This document shows, piece by piece, positions 52,489 through 61,623 of a DNA stretch of 64,000 nt. Position 1 is the stretch's first letter; each line of letters begins with the position of its first letter. Source of the stretch: Rhodococcus sovatensis (lineage in GTDB: Bacteria; Actinomycetota; Actinomycetes; Mycobacteriales; Mycobacteriaceae); assembly GCF_037327425.1 (NCBI RefSeq), contig NZ_CP147846.1, positions 1,798,001-1,862,000 of the forward strand, written 5' to 3'. The position numbers and the translations under genes were made by a program. The notes under the pieces were generated by a model that was not told the origin of the DNA, searched no databases, and saw nothing but the letters and a program-made list of their open reading frames with translations.

Positions 52489-53310
52489 CTACTTCGAGAT
52501 GAAGTCGAGAATGTCTGCGTCCAAGGCTTTCTGGTACTCGCCGTAGATGCCGTGCGGTGCACCGGGGTAGATCTTCAGCGTGCCGTCCTTGACCAGTTCC
52601 ACTGTCTTGAGCGCGGCAGCGGCGATAGGGACGATCTGGTCGTCGTCACCCTGCGCGATGAAGATGGGGACGGTGAGCGCCTTCAGATCCTCGGTGAAGT
52701 CGGTCTCCGAGAAAGCCTTCACACAATCGTAGGCAGCGGCCAGATTGACGAGCATGCCCTGACGCCAGAAGTCGTCCTTGGCGCCCTGCGAGATGTTCGA
52801 ACCGTCGCGGTTGGCTCCGAAGAACGGCTCGGCGAGGTCCTTGTAGAACTGCGAGCGATCAGTGAGGACGCCGTTGCGAATGTCGTCGAGGGCTTCGATC
52901 GGGGTGCCCTCCGGGTTGGACTCCGATTTCAGCATGATGGGTGGGACAGCGCCGGCCGTGATGACGCGGGCAACGCGGCTGCCACCGTGCTGCGCTGCGT
53001 AGCGCACCACTTCGCCGCCTCCCGTGGAGTGGCCGATGAGCGTGAGTTCCTGGAGGTCGAGTGCTTCGACCAGTTCGGCGAGGTCGCGGGCGTACGTGTC
53101 CATGTCGTTGCCGGTGTAGGTCCTCGACGAACGGCCGTGTCCGCGGCGGTCGTGGGCGATGGCGCGGTAGCCGGCGTCGGCTAGCAGCTTGAGCTCGAGC
53201 TGCCATGCGTCCGAAGACAGAGGCCAACCGTGGCTCAACAGAACCGGCTTTCCGGTTCCCTGCTCGGTGTAATAGATGTCGGTTCCGTCGGTGGTGGTGA
53301 TGTACGGCAT
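52489..53310 (-). CDS. Alpha/beta hydrolase (non-haem chloroperoxidase-like)
   Basis: A 273 aa hydrolase: TTTDGTDIYYTEQGTGKPVLLSHGWPLSSDAW, HDRRGHGRSS, nucleophile elbow LIGHSTGGGEVVRYAA, DDDQIVPI acid and PGAPHGIYG His. It belongs to the cofactor-free haloperoxidase/esterase group; natural substrate unknown. CAGGAGAC precedes ATG 53310; the longer frame adds a non-family N-terminus. Confidence 0.9.
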   Translation of the reverse strand: MPYITTTDGTDIYYTEQGTGKPVLLSHGWPLSSDAWQLELKLLADAGYRAIAHDRRGHGRSSRTYTGNDMDTYARDLAELVEALDLQELTLIGHSTGGGEVVRYAAQHGGSRVARVITAGAVPPIMLKSESNPEGTPIEALDDIRNGVLTDRSQFYKDLAEPFFGANRDGSNISQGAKDDFWRQGMLVNLAAAYDCVKAFSETDFTEDLKALTVPIFIAQGDDDQIVPIAAAALKTVELVKDGTLKIYPGAPHGIYGEYQKALDADILDFISK

Positions 53311-53442
53311 GGTGGTCTCCTGCTTGTCGAGTGCCTCGGTGTGCTGCTGGGGTGTACCGAGAACATTCGTCCGTGTCGGAGGCGAAATCGTCGCTGCTGG
53401 CGTCCAACGTGGGGGAGGGGATCCCGGCTGCGTCATTACCTG

Positions 53443-55269
53443 CTACCCGGTAGTGAGGCGGATTCGCACCGAGAGCACGGTTCCGGTGCCGGGTGGGCTG
53501 GAGATGGTCAAGCTACCCCCGACGGCTGCAACTCGATCCTGCAGGCCGATCAAACCGGACCCAGAATTCGGGTCCGCGCCGCCTCGACCGTCGTCGGCCA
53601 CAGTGAGTTCGAGCTCATGATCCGTCACGCGTGCGGATATGTCGACTTCCGAAGCGTCGGCGTACTTGGCGGTGTTCGTCAAGGCCTCGGCCACAACATA
53701 ATACGCGGCCACTTCGATGGAATCGTCGAGACGAGTGGGGATCTCGGCGACCAGCGACACCGGGACGGGGCTGCGCCTCGCGAGCGTCTTCAGCGCGGGA
53801 GCGAGACCGCCGCGGGAAAGGATTGCGGGATGGATTCCTCGAGAGAGTTCGCGTAGGTCGGAGTGCACGTGCGACAAGGTTTCGACACTGCGATCCAGAC
53901 TGTTTCGCAGCCCGACTAGATTGTCGGGAACAGCGGCTTGCGCCGCCCGCAACTCCATGCCCAGAGACACTATTCGCTGTTGAGCACCATCGTGCAGATC
54001 CCGCTCGATGGTGCGCCGCGCCTGGTCTGCCGCAGTGACCACGCGGGTCCGGGATCGAGTGAGCTCGAGCCGAGTCTCATGGTTGTAGATGGCTGTTGCG
54101 AGAAGGTCGGCGAAGTCGCTCAACCGATCGCGAATACCCTCGTCCGCAGGGTGAGGGGTAGAGGTTGCGCCAATGATCACCGCACCCCAGATGGTGCCGT
54201 CCACATCGATGGGGACGCCGACGGACCGATGGATGCCGCGACCGTCCAATCGTGTAGCTATGTCACCTGTTGCAGTGGTGAAATCGATGTCCGCGTCCCC
54301 GCCGGTTGTCGCGACGAGGGTGGCTACGTTGTGTCCACCGAGCGGCAGTCGATCCCCGACGATCAAACTGTGTTCGTCCGCGTTGTCGTCGCGCAGGGCG
54401 AGGATTGTGCAGCACCCGTTTGCGTCGTAACGAACCACGGAGACATGCTCGATGTCCAGACCGTCGGCGAGCTCGTGAGCGACGGCGGGGAACACGTCGT
54501 CCGGTTCGGCCCGTAGTGCGACGAGAGTAGCGACGCGGCGCAGCGATTCTTGTTGGCGACCGAGCGCGACGGTCTGCTCGTGCATTGCCTGTCGATCCCG
54601 CGCGGCGGCGAGCAAGGCCTCGAGCGACGGCACAAGGCGACGGATCCGGCGATCGTCGGTCGGTTCGAGTGTCGACGGCACGAGCAGGGATCCAACGGCG
54701 ACGTCACCGTCTCGCAGAACAATCTTGTTCTGACCTGGTGAAGCCGATGCGGTTTCCCGCCCCAACACCGCATAGGGCAAGTCGAGCACGTCGGACAACC
54801 GGGTCCCAGCTGCGTCGAGCATCTTCGGGCTGTAGTTCGACCGCAGCATTGTGCGCGCCAGCGACGCCAACAGGTCTGCTTCCCGCCGACGTTGGTCGGA
54901 TTCCATGGCGCGCAGCCTCGATTGACCGACGAGTGTGTTGGTGAGCAGAGCCAGTGCCAGGAAGACGATGACGGCAGGAACGAGGCTCTCGCTGCTCTCG
55001 ATGACGTGGATGTAGGCGTATGCGGTGGCGCTGGCCACTGAGGTGGCGATCGACATCCGGAAGCCCCAACCCGCCGAAACGACGAGCACTCCGAACAGAA
55101 ATACGGCTCCGAAGGCGTTTTCGGGTGCGATTCGTTTGAGCGTGAGAACGACCAGGATCTCCGTGGCAATCAGGGCAGCGGCCGCGATGATTCCCCATGC
55201 CACCGGTGGTGAGCTCGGTCGAAGCACCTTCGCGATGAGGCGGTCACGGAGCGCGACCTCGGTGGTCAT
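53443..55269 (-). CDS. Sensor histidine kinase (NarL-type, HisKA_3)
   Basis: A 608 aa kinase. Residues about 25-115 hold several hydrophobic segments in a DUF4118-like membrane sensor; the middle has GAF-type regions (VATLVALRAEPDDVFPAVAHELADGLDI, HRSVGVPIDVDGTIWGAVIIG). The dimerisation/phosphorylation helix is ARRTIERDLHDGAQQRIVSLGMELRAAQ with the His of DLHDGAQQR. The ATPase has TNTAKYADASEVDI and DDGRGGADPNSGSGLIGLQDR. It probably phosphorylates the NarL-type regulator at 55718 and/or the REC-only protein at 55306. Confidence 0.92.
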   Translation of the reverse strand: MTTEVALRDRLIAKVLRPSSPPVAWGIIAAAALIATEILVVLTLKRIAPENAFGAVFLFGVLVVSAGWGFRMSIATSVASATAYAYIHVIESSESLVPAVIVFLALALLTNTLVGQSRLRAMESDQRRREADLLASLARTMLRSNYSPKMLDAAGTRLSDVLDLPYAVLGRETASASPGQNKIVLRDGDVAVGSLLVPSTLEPTDDRRIRRLVPSLEALLAAARDRQAMHEQTVALGRQQESLRRVATLVALRAEPDDVFPAVAHELADGLDIEHVSVVRYDANGCCTILALRDDNADEHSLIVGDRLPLGGHNVATLVATTGGDADIDFTTATGDIATRLDGRGIHRSVGVPIDVDGTIWGAVIIGATSTPHPADEGIRDRLSDFADLLATAIYNHETRLELTRSRTRVVTAADQARRTIERDLHDGAQQRIVSLGMELRAAQAAVPDNLVGLRNSLDRSVETLSHVHSDLRELSRGIHPAILSRGGLAPALKTLARRSPVPVSLVAEIPTRLDDSIEVAAYYVVAEALTNTAKYADASEVDISARVTDHELELTVADDGRGGADPNSGSGLIGLQDRVAAVGGSLTISSPPGTGTVLSVRIRLTTG

Positions 55270-55305
55270 CGACGAATCCGGCGGGTGGAATTACCGCTAG
55301 CCGCA

Positions 55306-55710
55306 ATGTCGGGTCTCACGATCTCTGACACTCTCGACAAGGTGAGGTCCACATCGTTCAGCTGTCTGATCGTCGATGACAGCGACGCGTTCTGCGTCGC
55401 GGCTCGCCGAGTGCTGGAGGAGGCCGGCATCACCGTCGTTGGAACTGCGTCGACCCTGGCCGACGCAATCGACGCGGCCGTCATGGCACACCCGGATCTC
55501 GTGCTGGTCGACATCGACCTCGGAGCCGAAAGCGGGTTCGACGTCGTGGAAGCTCTCGATGCTGCCGCGTTGCGCCCGAAGCCGTCGATCATTCTGGTGT
55601 CGACGCACGACGAGGAGGACTTTGCAGACCTGGTCGAAACCAGCTCAGCCATCGGGTACCTGCAAAAGTTCGAGCTATCGGCGATCTCGATCGAGAACAT
55701 GCTCCGGTGA
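55306..55710 (+). CDS. Single-domain (REC-only) response regulator
   Basis: A 134 aa receiver domain without an output domain: SCLIVDDSDAFCVAARRVLEEAGITVVGTAS with the acidic pocket, HPDLVLVDIDLGAESGFDVV with the phospho-Asp, and VSTHDEED plus GYLQKFEL with the Thr/Ser and Lys. An in-frame GTG at 55285 is an alternative start. It diverges from the kinase gene and converges with the NarL-type regulator. It could act as a phosphate sink or diverter in this system. Confidence 0.85.
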   Translation: MSGLTISDTLDKVRSTSFSCLIVDDSDAFCVAARRVLEEAGITVVGTASTLADAIDAAVMAHPDLVLVDIDLGAESGFDVVEALDAAALRPKPSIILVSTHDEEDFADLVETSSAIGYLQKFELSAISIENMLR

Positions 55711-55717
55711 CAGCTGT

Positions 55718-56383
55718 TCAACCGACTGTGTCCAGGTACATGATCACCGCGCGGACTCGGCGGTGGTCGTCGGACGTCTCCGACAGGTTCAGCTTGGTGA
55801 GGATGCTGCGCACGTGCTTCTCGACGGTTCCCTCGGTGATCCACAGTCTTCGGCCGATCCCCCCGTTGGAAAGGCCTTCGGCCATGAGGGTCAGTACGTC
55901 TCGTTCACGGGCACTCAGCGCTCCCAGCGGGTCATTCCGTCGCCTGGCCGCTACCAGCTCGTAGACGAGTGCTGGATCGATGACCGACGCTCCGCCCGCG
56001 ACCCGGTCGATGGTGGAGACGAAGTCGGCGATATCGGTCACTCGACTCTTGAGAAGGTAACCGACTCCCTTTTGGCCGTCACCGCCTTCGAGCAGCTCGA
56101 GCGCATGATCCACCTCCACGTGAGCTGACAACAGCAACGTTGCGACGCCCGGGTATTCGGTTCGAATTCGCAACGCGGCATCGAGTCCTTCGGCTGTGTA
56201 CGTCGGAGGCATCCTGATATCGATGATCGCCAACGCGGGTTCCTCCTGGCCGAGCACCGCCAGAAGTTCGTCTGCGTCACCGGCTTGGCCGACGACCTCG
56301 AGACCTGCTTGCGTGAGCAGGCTCGACAGGCCTTCTCTCAACAGCACGTCGTCGTCAGCGATCACCACTCGAATTTCGGACAT
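55718..56383 (-). CDS. NarL/LuxR-family response regulator
   Basis: A 221 aa regulator: receiver RVVIADDDVLLREGLSSLLTQAGLEVVG with phospho-Asp in ALAIIDIRMPP and Lys in GYLLKSRV. The LuxR HTH is LSARERDVLTLMAEGLSNGGIGRRLWITEGTVEKHVRSILTKLNL. The HTH is slightly atypical (SNGGIGRRL in place of SN.EIA..L). ATG 56383 starts the receiver domain. It is the DNA-binding partner expected for the kinase at 53443. Confidence 0.92.
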   Translation of the reverse strand: MSEIRVVIADDDVLLREGLSSLLTQAGLEVVGQAGDADELLAVLGQEEPALAIIDIRMPPTYTAEGLDAALRIRTEYPGVATLLLSAHVEVDHALELLEGGDGQKGVGYLLKSRVTDIADFVSTIDRVAGGASVIDPALVYELVAARRRNDPLGALSARERDVLTLMAEGLSNGGIGRRLWITEGTVEKHVRSILTKLNLSETSDDHRRVRAVIMYLDTVG

Positions 56384-56529
56384 CACCCTCCCCCGACCTG
56401 AACCGAAGACCAAGTATCCGTGGCGACCACTAGGCCGGTCATCAGTCGATCGACTGTCGTCGCACTGGCGGCTGGTGCCACAATGGTTCGACTTCGGCGA
56501 TCGAGGGCTAGAACTACCGGGCGGTGAGC

Positions 56530-59331
56530 ATGGCGGGCAATCGTATCGACGGATTTACGCTCGGAGCACCGTTGATCGGTCGGGGCGACCTGGTCGAGTC
56601 CTTGGCGCGGCTCGCCCGGGAACCCGGGAGCGGGCACCGGGTGTTGTGGCTTCTGGGTGAGGCGGGAATCGGCAAGAGCACTCTGTTGAGGTACACGCGT
56701 GACGAAGCAACCAGCGCGGGAGTCCGTGTCCTGGAAGCATCCGGGGTCGATGCGGAAACCCAGCAGGTGTTCTCCGGACTACATCAGCTTCTGTGGCCTG
56801 TCCTGACGTACGTCGACCGGCTCCCCGCAGCGATCAGGAGGCCACTGGACGAGATGCTCGGACGGGCGCCCATGCCCGCCGCTGTCGACATGTTCGCTTG
56901 CCGACATGCCGTGCTCCTTCTCCTCGAACTGTTGACCTCCGAACGAGGCCTGGTTCTGATCGTCGACGACGCACATCAGCTCGACAGGGACTCGCTCGAC
57001 TTGGTCGTCTACGCGGCACGCCGCGTCGCCGGTCCGATGACAACGCTGTGCAGTGCACGCGGACATCGAGTTCCCGACGGCGTCGACCCCGCAGTGCCCG
57101 CAGTCGAAGTTCCAGGTCTGACCGACGCCGAGTCGGCGGTGCTGCTCGACCGGCAGCCAGGGATCCCGTCTGATGCCGCTCGGCTGGAAATCATCTTTCA
57201 GGCCGAGGGCAATCCGCTCGCGCTCATCGAGTTCGGACGCGCGGTCGTGCGATCCGGCAATGGCATGCTGGCGGGTGCCGGACTGGACCGACTTCGCCGA
57301 GTGCAGTCCATTTTCTCGGATCGGCTCGCCGCTCTGGCTCCTGACACGCGCACACTGCTGTTGTATGCCGCGTCCGGTTCGGGGTACGAGAGTATCGATA
57401 TCGTCACCGAAGCCGCGGGATTCGGAGCCGACCTGTCGGTGTGGGCCGAGGCCGAACGCTCGGGTCTGATCACTGTCGACGATCGGCGGGTCCAGTTCAC
57501 CCATCCGCTGGCCCGCGCTGCGGCCTACGCGGACTGTACCGTCGACGCCCGCCGCCGTGCGCACGAGGATTTCGCCGAGCAACTTCACGATGATCCGCCG
57601 TGTCGCGCCTGGCATCGGGCGGCCGCTTCGGAGGGCGCGGACGAGTCCGTTGCGCGCGAGCTGGAGGATGCCGCCGAACTGTCACAGCGTCGGGGCGGGT
57701 TCTTCGAGGTGGCTCGCGCCTTGGAACGGGCGGCGCGGTGCTCACCGGATGTGAACGATTCAGCGCGACGATATGCCATGGCAGCGAACGCGGCATACAT
57801 GGCGGGTGATCCCCAATGGGGGCTCGCGCTGGCCCGTCTGGCCCGTCGAACAACGGACGTGGCCGATATCCGTAGTGCAGCGGCATTACCCACCGCCTCG
57901 ATCCTTCTGCAGACCGCGCATCCGGATGAGTCGTTCGACGTCATCCGCCAGACGCTCACCGAGGACGAGCCAACCGACGAGAGTCTCGTGCTGGCGCTTC
58001 TGTTCACAGCTGTCGGTGCCGCGCACTTCAGTGGCGGAGAGACGCGGCGCGAGGAGCTTCGACGGCTGGTCGAGAAGCTACCCGAATCGATATCCGACGG
58101 TGGCGACTTCATGTCTCCGATGCCGGATGCCGCAAAAGAGTCCGTGCGTCGCCTGATCGCCGAATACTCCACGTCGACACTGGGAACGGGGGCCGTGGAA
58201 CGCCGCGCCGAGGCAGTGTCGATCTCGGCGCAAATTTCGGTTCTTCTGTCGGAGGGGACCCGCGCGTATCTGAGCGAGAACAGCGTCGACGCGCTGACCT
58301 ACTTCACCAAGGGGATCAGTGCTCTCCGTGAGTCCGGGAGTCTCGGAGTGGGTGCGATGGGAATGGCCGCGTGTGTCGTTGCGCTGATCGACACCGGTCG
58401 TTGGGCCGAGGTCGACGCGGCCGCCGACGAGGCTTCCGATGTCGCGGCAGTCGGCAGGATGGCGCTTGTCGACGCCACGGTCGAAACGCACCGGGCGATG
58501 ATCGAGACGTATCGGGGCAACCTCGATCGTGCCGACAATCATGTCGCACGGGCTGCGTCGCTGTTCGAATCGCGTGTGAACCTCGCGCTCGCGGTCGACC
58601 TGCAACGTGTGTTGGCGACGATATCGTGTGCCCGGGGAGATTTCGAGGGTGCCTTCGAGCGGCTGCAGGGCCTGTTCGGCACCGACGGTACACCCCTACA
58701 CAGTGTTCAATCTGCTCGTGCACTAGCGGATTTCGCATGGGCTGGAGCCCGGAGCGGTCGGCATGCAACTGCCAGACGGTCGGTGACGGCTATCGGTCGC
58801 GCGCTGGGATCGCGCCCGCCGGTGCGGATTCGGCTGTTGCGCCACGTGGCCGCCGCATTGGTCAGTGAAACGACGAAAACTGCGGAACGCCATTACCGGC
58901 TTGCGGCATTGGACCCCGACGCAGACGAGTGGCCCGTCGAACGAGCACGAGCGCAGATGCACTACGGCGAGTGGTTGCGCCGCACCCGTCGTCCCACCGA
59001 TGCGCGTCCGCTCCTGGCAGCGGCGCTCGAGACCTTCGAACATGTCGGAGCCGTCATGTTCGCCGACATCGCGCGCGCCGAGCTACGTGCAGCCGGGGGA
59101 TCACGCGGTTCGCTGGTGAGGGAATCTGCGGGCGGCTGGAGCTCACTCACCGCGCAGGAGCAGCACATCGCATCTCTCGCCGCAGAGGGCTTGACCAACC
59201 GGCAGATCGGTGAGCAGCTGCAGCTCTCTCCTCGCACAATCGGTTCGCATCTCTACCATGTGTATCCGAAACTCGGGGTCAGCAAGCGGCACGAACTGCG
59301 CGGTGTCATCGACACGTTTGCACAGCGATAG
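56530..59331 (+). CDS. LuxR-family (LAL-type) ATP-binding transcriptional regulator
   Basis: A 933 aa regulator with an intact Walker A (LLGEAGIGKSTLL), Walker B (LVLIVDDAHQLD), a long helical TPR-like middle, and a C-terminal LuxR HTH (LTAQEQHIASLAAEGLTNRQIGEQLQLSPRTIGSHLYHVYPKLGVSKRHEL). A GTG at 56524 is an alternative start. Unlike BenR it keeps the ATP-binding Lys. It precedes the SDR gene and diverges from the response regulator; its target is not evident. Confidence 0.9.
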   Translation: MAGNRIDGFTLGAPLIGRGDLVESLARLAREPGSGHRVLWLLGEAGIGKSTLLRYTRDEATSAGVRVLEASGVDAETQQVFSGLHQLLWPVLTYVDRLPAAIRRPLDEMLGRAPMPAAVDMFACRHAVLLLLELLTSERGLVLIVDDAHQLDRDSLDLVVYAARRVAGPMTTLCSARGHRVPDGVDPAVPAVEVPGLTDAESAVLLDRQPGIPSDAARLEIIFQAEGNPLALIEFGRAVVRSGNGMLAGAGLDRLRRVQSIFSDRLAALAPDTRTLLLYAASGSGYESIDIVTEAAGFGADLSVWAEAERSGLITVDDRRVQFTHPLARAAAYADCTVDARRRAHEDFAEQLHDDPPCRAWHRAAASEGADESVARELEDAAELSQRRGGFFEVARALERAARCSPDVNDSARRYAMAANAAYMAGDPQWGLALARLARRTTDVADIRSAAALPTASILLQTAHPDESFDVIRQTLTEDEPTDESLVLALLFTAVGAAHFSGGETRREELRRLVEKLPESISDGGDFMSPMPDAAKESVRRLIAEYSTSTLGTGAVERRAEAVSISAQISVLLSEGTRAYLSENSVDALTYFTKGISALRESGSLGVGAMGMAACVVALIDTGRWAEVDAAADEASDVAAVGRMALVDATVETHRAMIETYRGNLDRADNHVARAASLFESRVNLALAVDLQRVLATISCARGDFEGAFERLQGLFGTDGTPLHSVQSARALADFAWAGARSGRHATARRSVTAIGRALGSRPPVRIRLLRHVAAALVSETTKTAERHYRLAALDPDADEWPVERARAQMHYGEWLRRTRRPTDARPLLAAALETFEHVGAVMFADIARAELRAAGGSRGSLVRESAGGWSSLTAQEQHIASLAAEGLTNRQIGEQLQLSPRTIGSHLYHVYPKLGVSKRHELRGVIDTFAQR

Positions 59332-59375
59332 GGCGGCGAACCCGCCAGTCGTTCTCATACCTCGTGGGATTGGAG

Positions 59376-60137
59376 ATGATGGTGACAGCTACAGGACGTG
59401 CTCCGCGCGTCGTTGTCGTAACGGGTGCAGGGTCAGGGCTGGGACAGGCGATGGCTGTCCGACTCCTCGAAGTCGGCCATCATGTCGTGCTGGTCGGCAG
59501 GAACGTACAGAGCCTGGACGACACGGCCGCAGGACACGCGAGGGCAGCGGTGTTCAGGTGTGATGTCTCCTCGGCCGAATCGGTGCACGAGCTGTTCGAG
59601 TGGGTGTCCTCGCAGTTCGGCCGACTCGATGTGCTCGTCAACAACGCCGGTACATTCGGGCCGTCTGGAAGCGTCGACGAGATCGACCCACAAGCGTGGT
59701 CGGAGACCGTCGCCACCAATCTCACCGGTGTGTTTCTGTGCGCACGCGAAGCTGTGCGGATCATGAAAGCCCAGACCCCATGCGGGGGTCGGATTATCAA
59801 CAACGGTTCGATCTCCGCACACACCCCACGACCCGCCAGTGCCGCATACACGGCGACGAAGCACGGGGTATCGGGGCTGACCAAGTCCATCTCACTCGAC
59901 GGCCGCGACTTCGACATCTGCTGCAGCCAAATCGATATCGGCAATGCTTCCACCGACATGACGACAGGGTTCGCACATTCGGCCAGACAAGCCGACGGTA
60001 CGACCCGACCAGAACCCACATTCGATCCGATACACGTCGCCGACGCCGTCGCGCATCTTGTCGAATTGCCACTCGACGTCTCGGTTCCGACGATGACCAT
60101 CATGGCCAACCGGATGCCCTACATGGGGCGCGGTTGA
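59376..60137 (+). CDS. SDR-family oxidoreductase
   Basis: A 253 aa short-chain dehydrogenase: VVVVTGAGSGLGQAMAVRL (NAD(P) loop), VLVNNAGTFGPSG, IINNGSISAHTPRPASAAYTATKHGVSGLTKS with the Ser-Tyr-Lys set. Downstream of the LAL regulator by 44 bp, so it may be its target. Start 59376 or 59379 (adjacent ATGs) follows GGATTGGAG. Substrate unknown. Confidence 0.9.
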   Translation: MMVTATGRAPRVVVVTGAGSGLGQAMAVRLLEVGHHVVLVGRNVQSLDDTAAGHARAAVFRCDVSSAESVHELFEWVSSQFGRLDVLVNNAGTFGPSGSVDEIDPQAWSETVATNLTGVFLCAREAVRIMKAQTPCGGRIINNGSISAHTPRPASAAYTATKHGVSGLTKSISLDGRDFDICCSQIDIGNASTDMTTGFAHSARQADGTTRPEPTFDPIHVADAVAHLVELPLDVSVPTMTIMANRMPYMGRG

Positions 60138-60146
60138 CGCCAAGCC

Positions 60147-61028
60147 TCAGCAATGATCGTTGTCGCCGTAGAATCGATTGCCGCCATCTCTCTTGGCTCG
60201 GTACAACAGCATATCCGCGCGGTCGAAACAGTCGAACAGGGTTTCACCTGCTCGGAGTTCCGTGAAACCTGCCGAGAACGTCTGACCGTCAGGAACTTTC
60301 GACGCCAATTCGTAGAGAACCTTCGCAGCCGACCGCGGGTCGTACTTCGGAAGAGCCAGCGCGAATTCCTCGCCGCCCCACCGTGCCAGGGATGCCGCCG
60401 GGTCGAGGAGTGACATTGCGCGCGCCGCGAACGTCTTCAACAGATTGTCGCCCGCAAGGTGCCCGCGAGAGTCGTTGTACGCCTTGAAACGATCGAAGTC
60501 GATCATCGCCAGCACCAGTGGTGAAACACGCGTCGGCGGTTGATGCAGCGTGAGCAGATGCTCGCGCCATCCGCGTCGATTCAACAATCCGGTCAGTTCA
60601 TCGGTCGATGCTGCCGTCTGCAGGTTTTCCTCGGCCACGCGGCGGTCGGTGGTGTCGTGGATGACTGCCATGGTCCATGATCGGTCGCCGACGGTAACGG
60701 TGCTGGCCGATACCCATCCCCATCGAATGGCTCCGTCGGGGCGGACGTAGCGCTTCTCGAGACGCAGGGTCTCGCCGCGATTCTTCGCGGTGTCCATCAG
60801 ATTCTCCATCGCGGAGTGCTGAGATAGGTCGTCGGGATGCGTGAACTCACGGGACGACTTGCCGGCAATCTCGGTCCACGAGCGGCCGATCATCTCGCAG
60901 TATGCACTGTTCGCCGCGGTCAGCAAGCCCTCCTCGTCAGCGAGGGCAATCGGTACCGTGCTTGCCTCGAAGATGCTTCTGAACCATTCATCGGAGATGC
61001 CTTCGAACACGGGCGGGTCTTCCCTCAC
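60147..61028 (-). CDS. PAS-GGDEF diguanylate cyclase
   Basis: A 293 aa protein starting at GTG 61028. Residues about 10-130 are a PAS domain (FRSIFEASTVPIALADEEGLLTAANSAYCEMIGRS, then the PAC strand AIRWGWVSASTVTVGDRSW). Residues about 140-290 are a GGDEF domain (DELTGLLNRRGWREHL, MIDFDRFKAYNDSRGHLAGDNLLK, RWGGEEFALALP with active-site GGEEF). It should make cyclic di-GMP in response to a PAS ligand. The long upstream frame is not supported. Confidence 0.9.
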   Translation of the reverse strand: MREDPPVFEGISDEWFRSIFEASTVPIALADEEGLLTAANSAYCEMIGRSWTEIAGKSSREFTHPDDLSQHSAMENLMDTAKNRGETLRLEKRYVRPDGAIRWGWVSASTVTVGDRSWTMAVIHDTTDRRVAEENLQTAASTDELTGLLNRRGWREHLLTLHQPPTRVSPLVLAMIDFDRFKAYNDSRGHLAGDNLLKTFAARAMSLLDPAASLARWGGEEFALALPKYDPRSAAKVLYELASKVPDGQTFSAGFTELRAGETLFDCFDRADMLLYRAKRDGGNRFYGDNDHC

Positions 61029-61188
61029 CCACCTAGTATCGGGCAGTGGACTCGCGGACCTGCACTCGCCTGGTATCGGACGGAGCCACGGTGAGTGCCG
61101 AGACAGTCCGAGAACCGGCCTTGCTGTGGAACGTACGTCGGGTGAAGGATGGGCGTCAGGTGTTCGCCCGTCTACCGGAGGCTGTCGT

Positions 61189-61608
61189 ATGAGTGTTGCT
61201 CGCAAGCTGGTGGTTTGCGCATTCGTCGTGATCGGCGCCGCCGTGGCGTCCACGGGGACTGCGTCCGCGTCGGTGACTGTTCCATTCCAGGTCGCCCCGG
61301 CGGCGTTCGGGAATCCGAACGGCAGCTTCGATCTGCCTGCGTTCCGGTGCGCGGCAGTGGTCGGCGAACAACCCGGTGCAGTCACGATCGCCGGAGGCGA
61401 CGAGGGTCGGTGGGGATGCCTGGTCTCATCGGACGTGCGCTGGTTGAATCTGTCGACCGGTGCAACCGGATACGCGCGGATGTCGGACGGGCTGAATGGA
61501 ATCCCGGGCCAGGTCACATTGCACACCGGGATCGGGCAGGTCGTCGTCACCGTCCTCGGTTCAGGTGGAACCATCACCCCAGGTGTCGCCAGCTTCTTCG
61601 TTCCGTAG
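61189..61608 (+). CDS. Secreted hypothetical protein
   Basis: A 139 aa protein with a Sec signal peptide (MSVARKLVVCAFVVIGAAVASTGTASA, cleavage likely after ASA near residue 27). The mature part is Gly/Val/Thr rich with two Cys (FRCAAVV and RWGCLVS) that could form one disulfide, a small beta-rich extracytoplasmic protein. No family recognised. An ACCGGAGG site lies before ATG 61189. Confidence 0.75.
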   Translation: MSVARKLVVCAFVVIGAAVASTGTASASVTVPFQVAPAAFGNPNGSFDLPAFRCAAVVGEQPGAVTIAGGDEGRWGCLVSSDVRWLNLSTGATGYARMSDGLNGIPGQVTLHTGIGQVVVTVLGSGGTITPGVASFFVP

Positions 61609-61623
61609 GTCTCCGTGTCCGGA

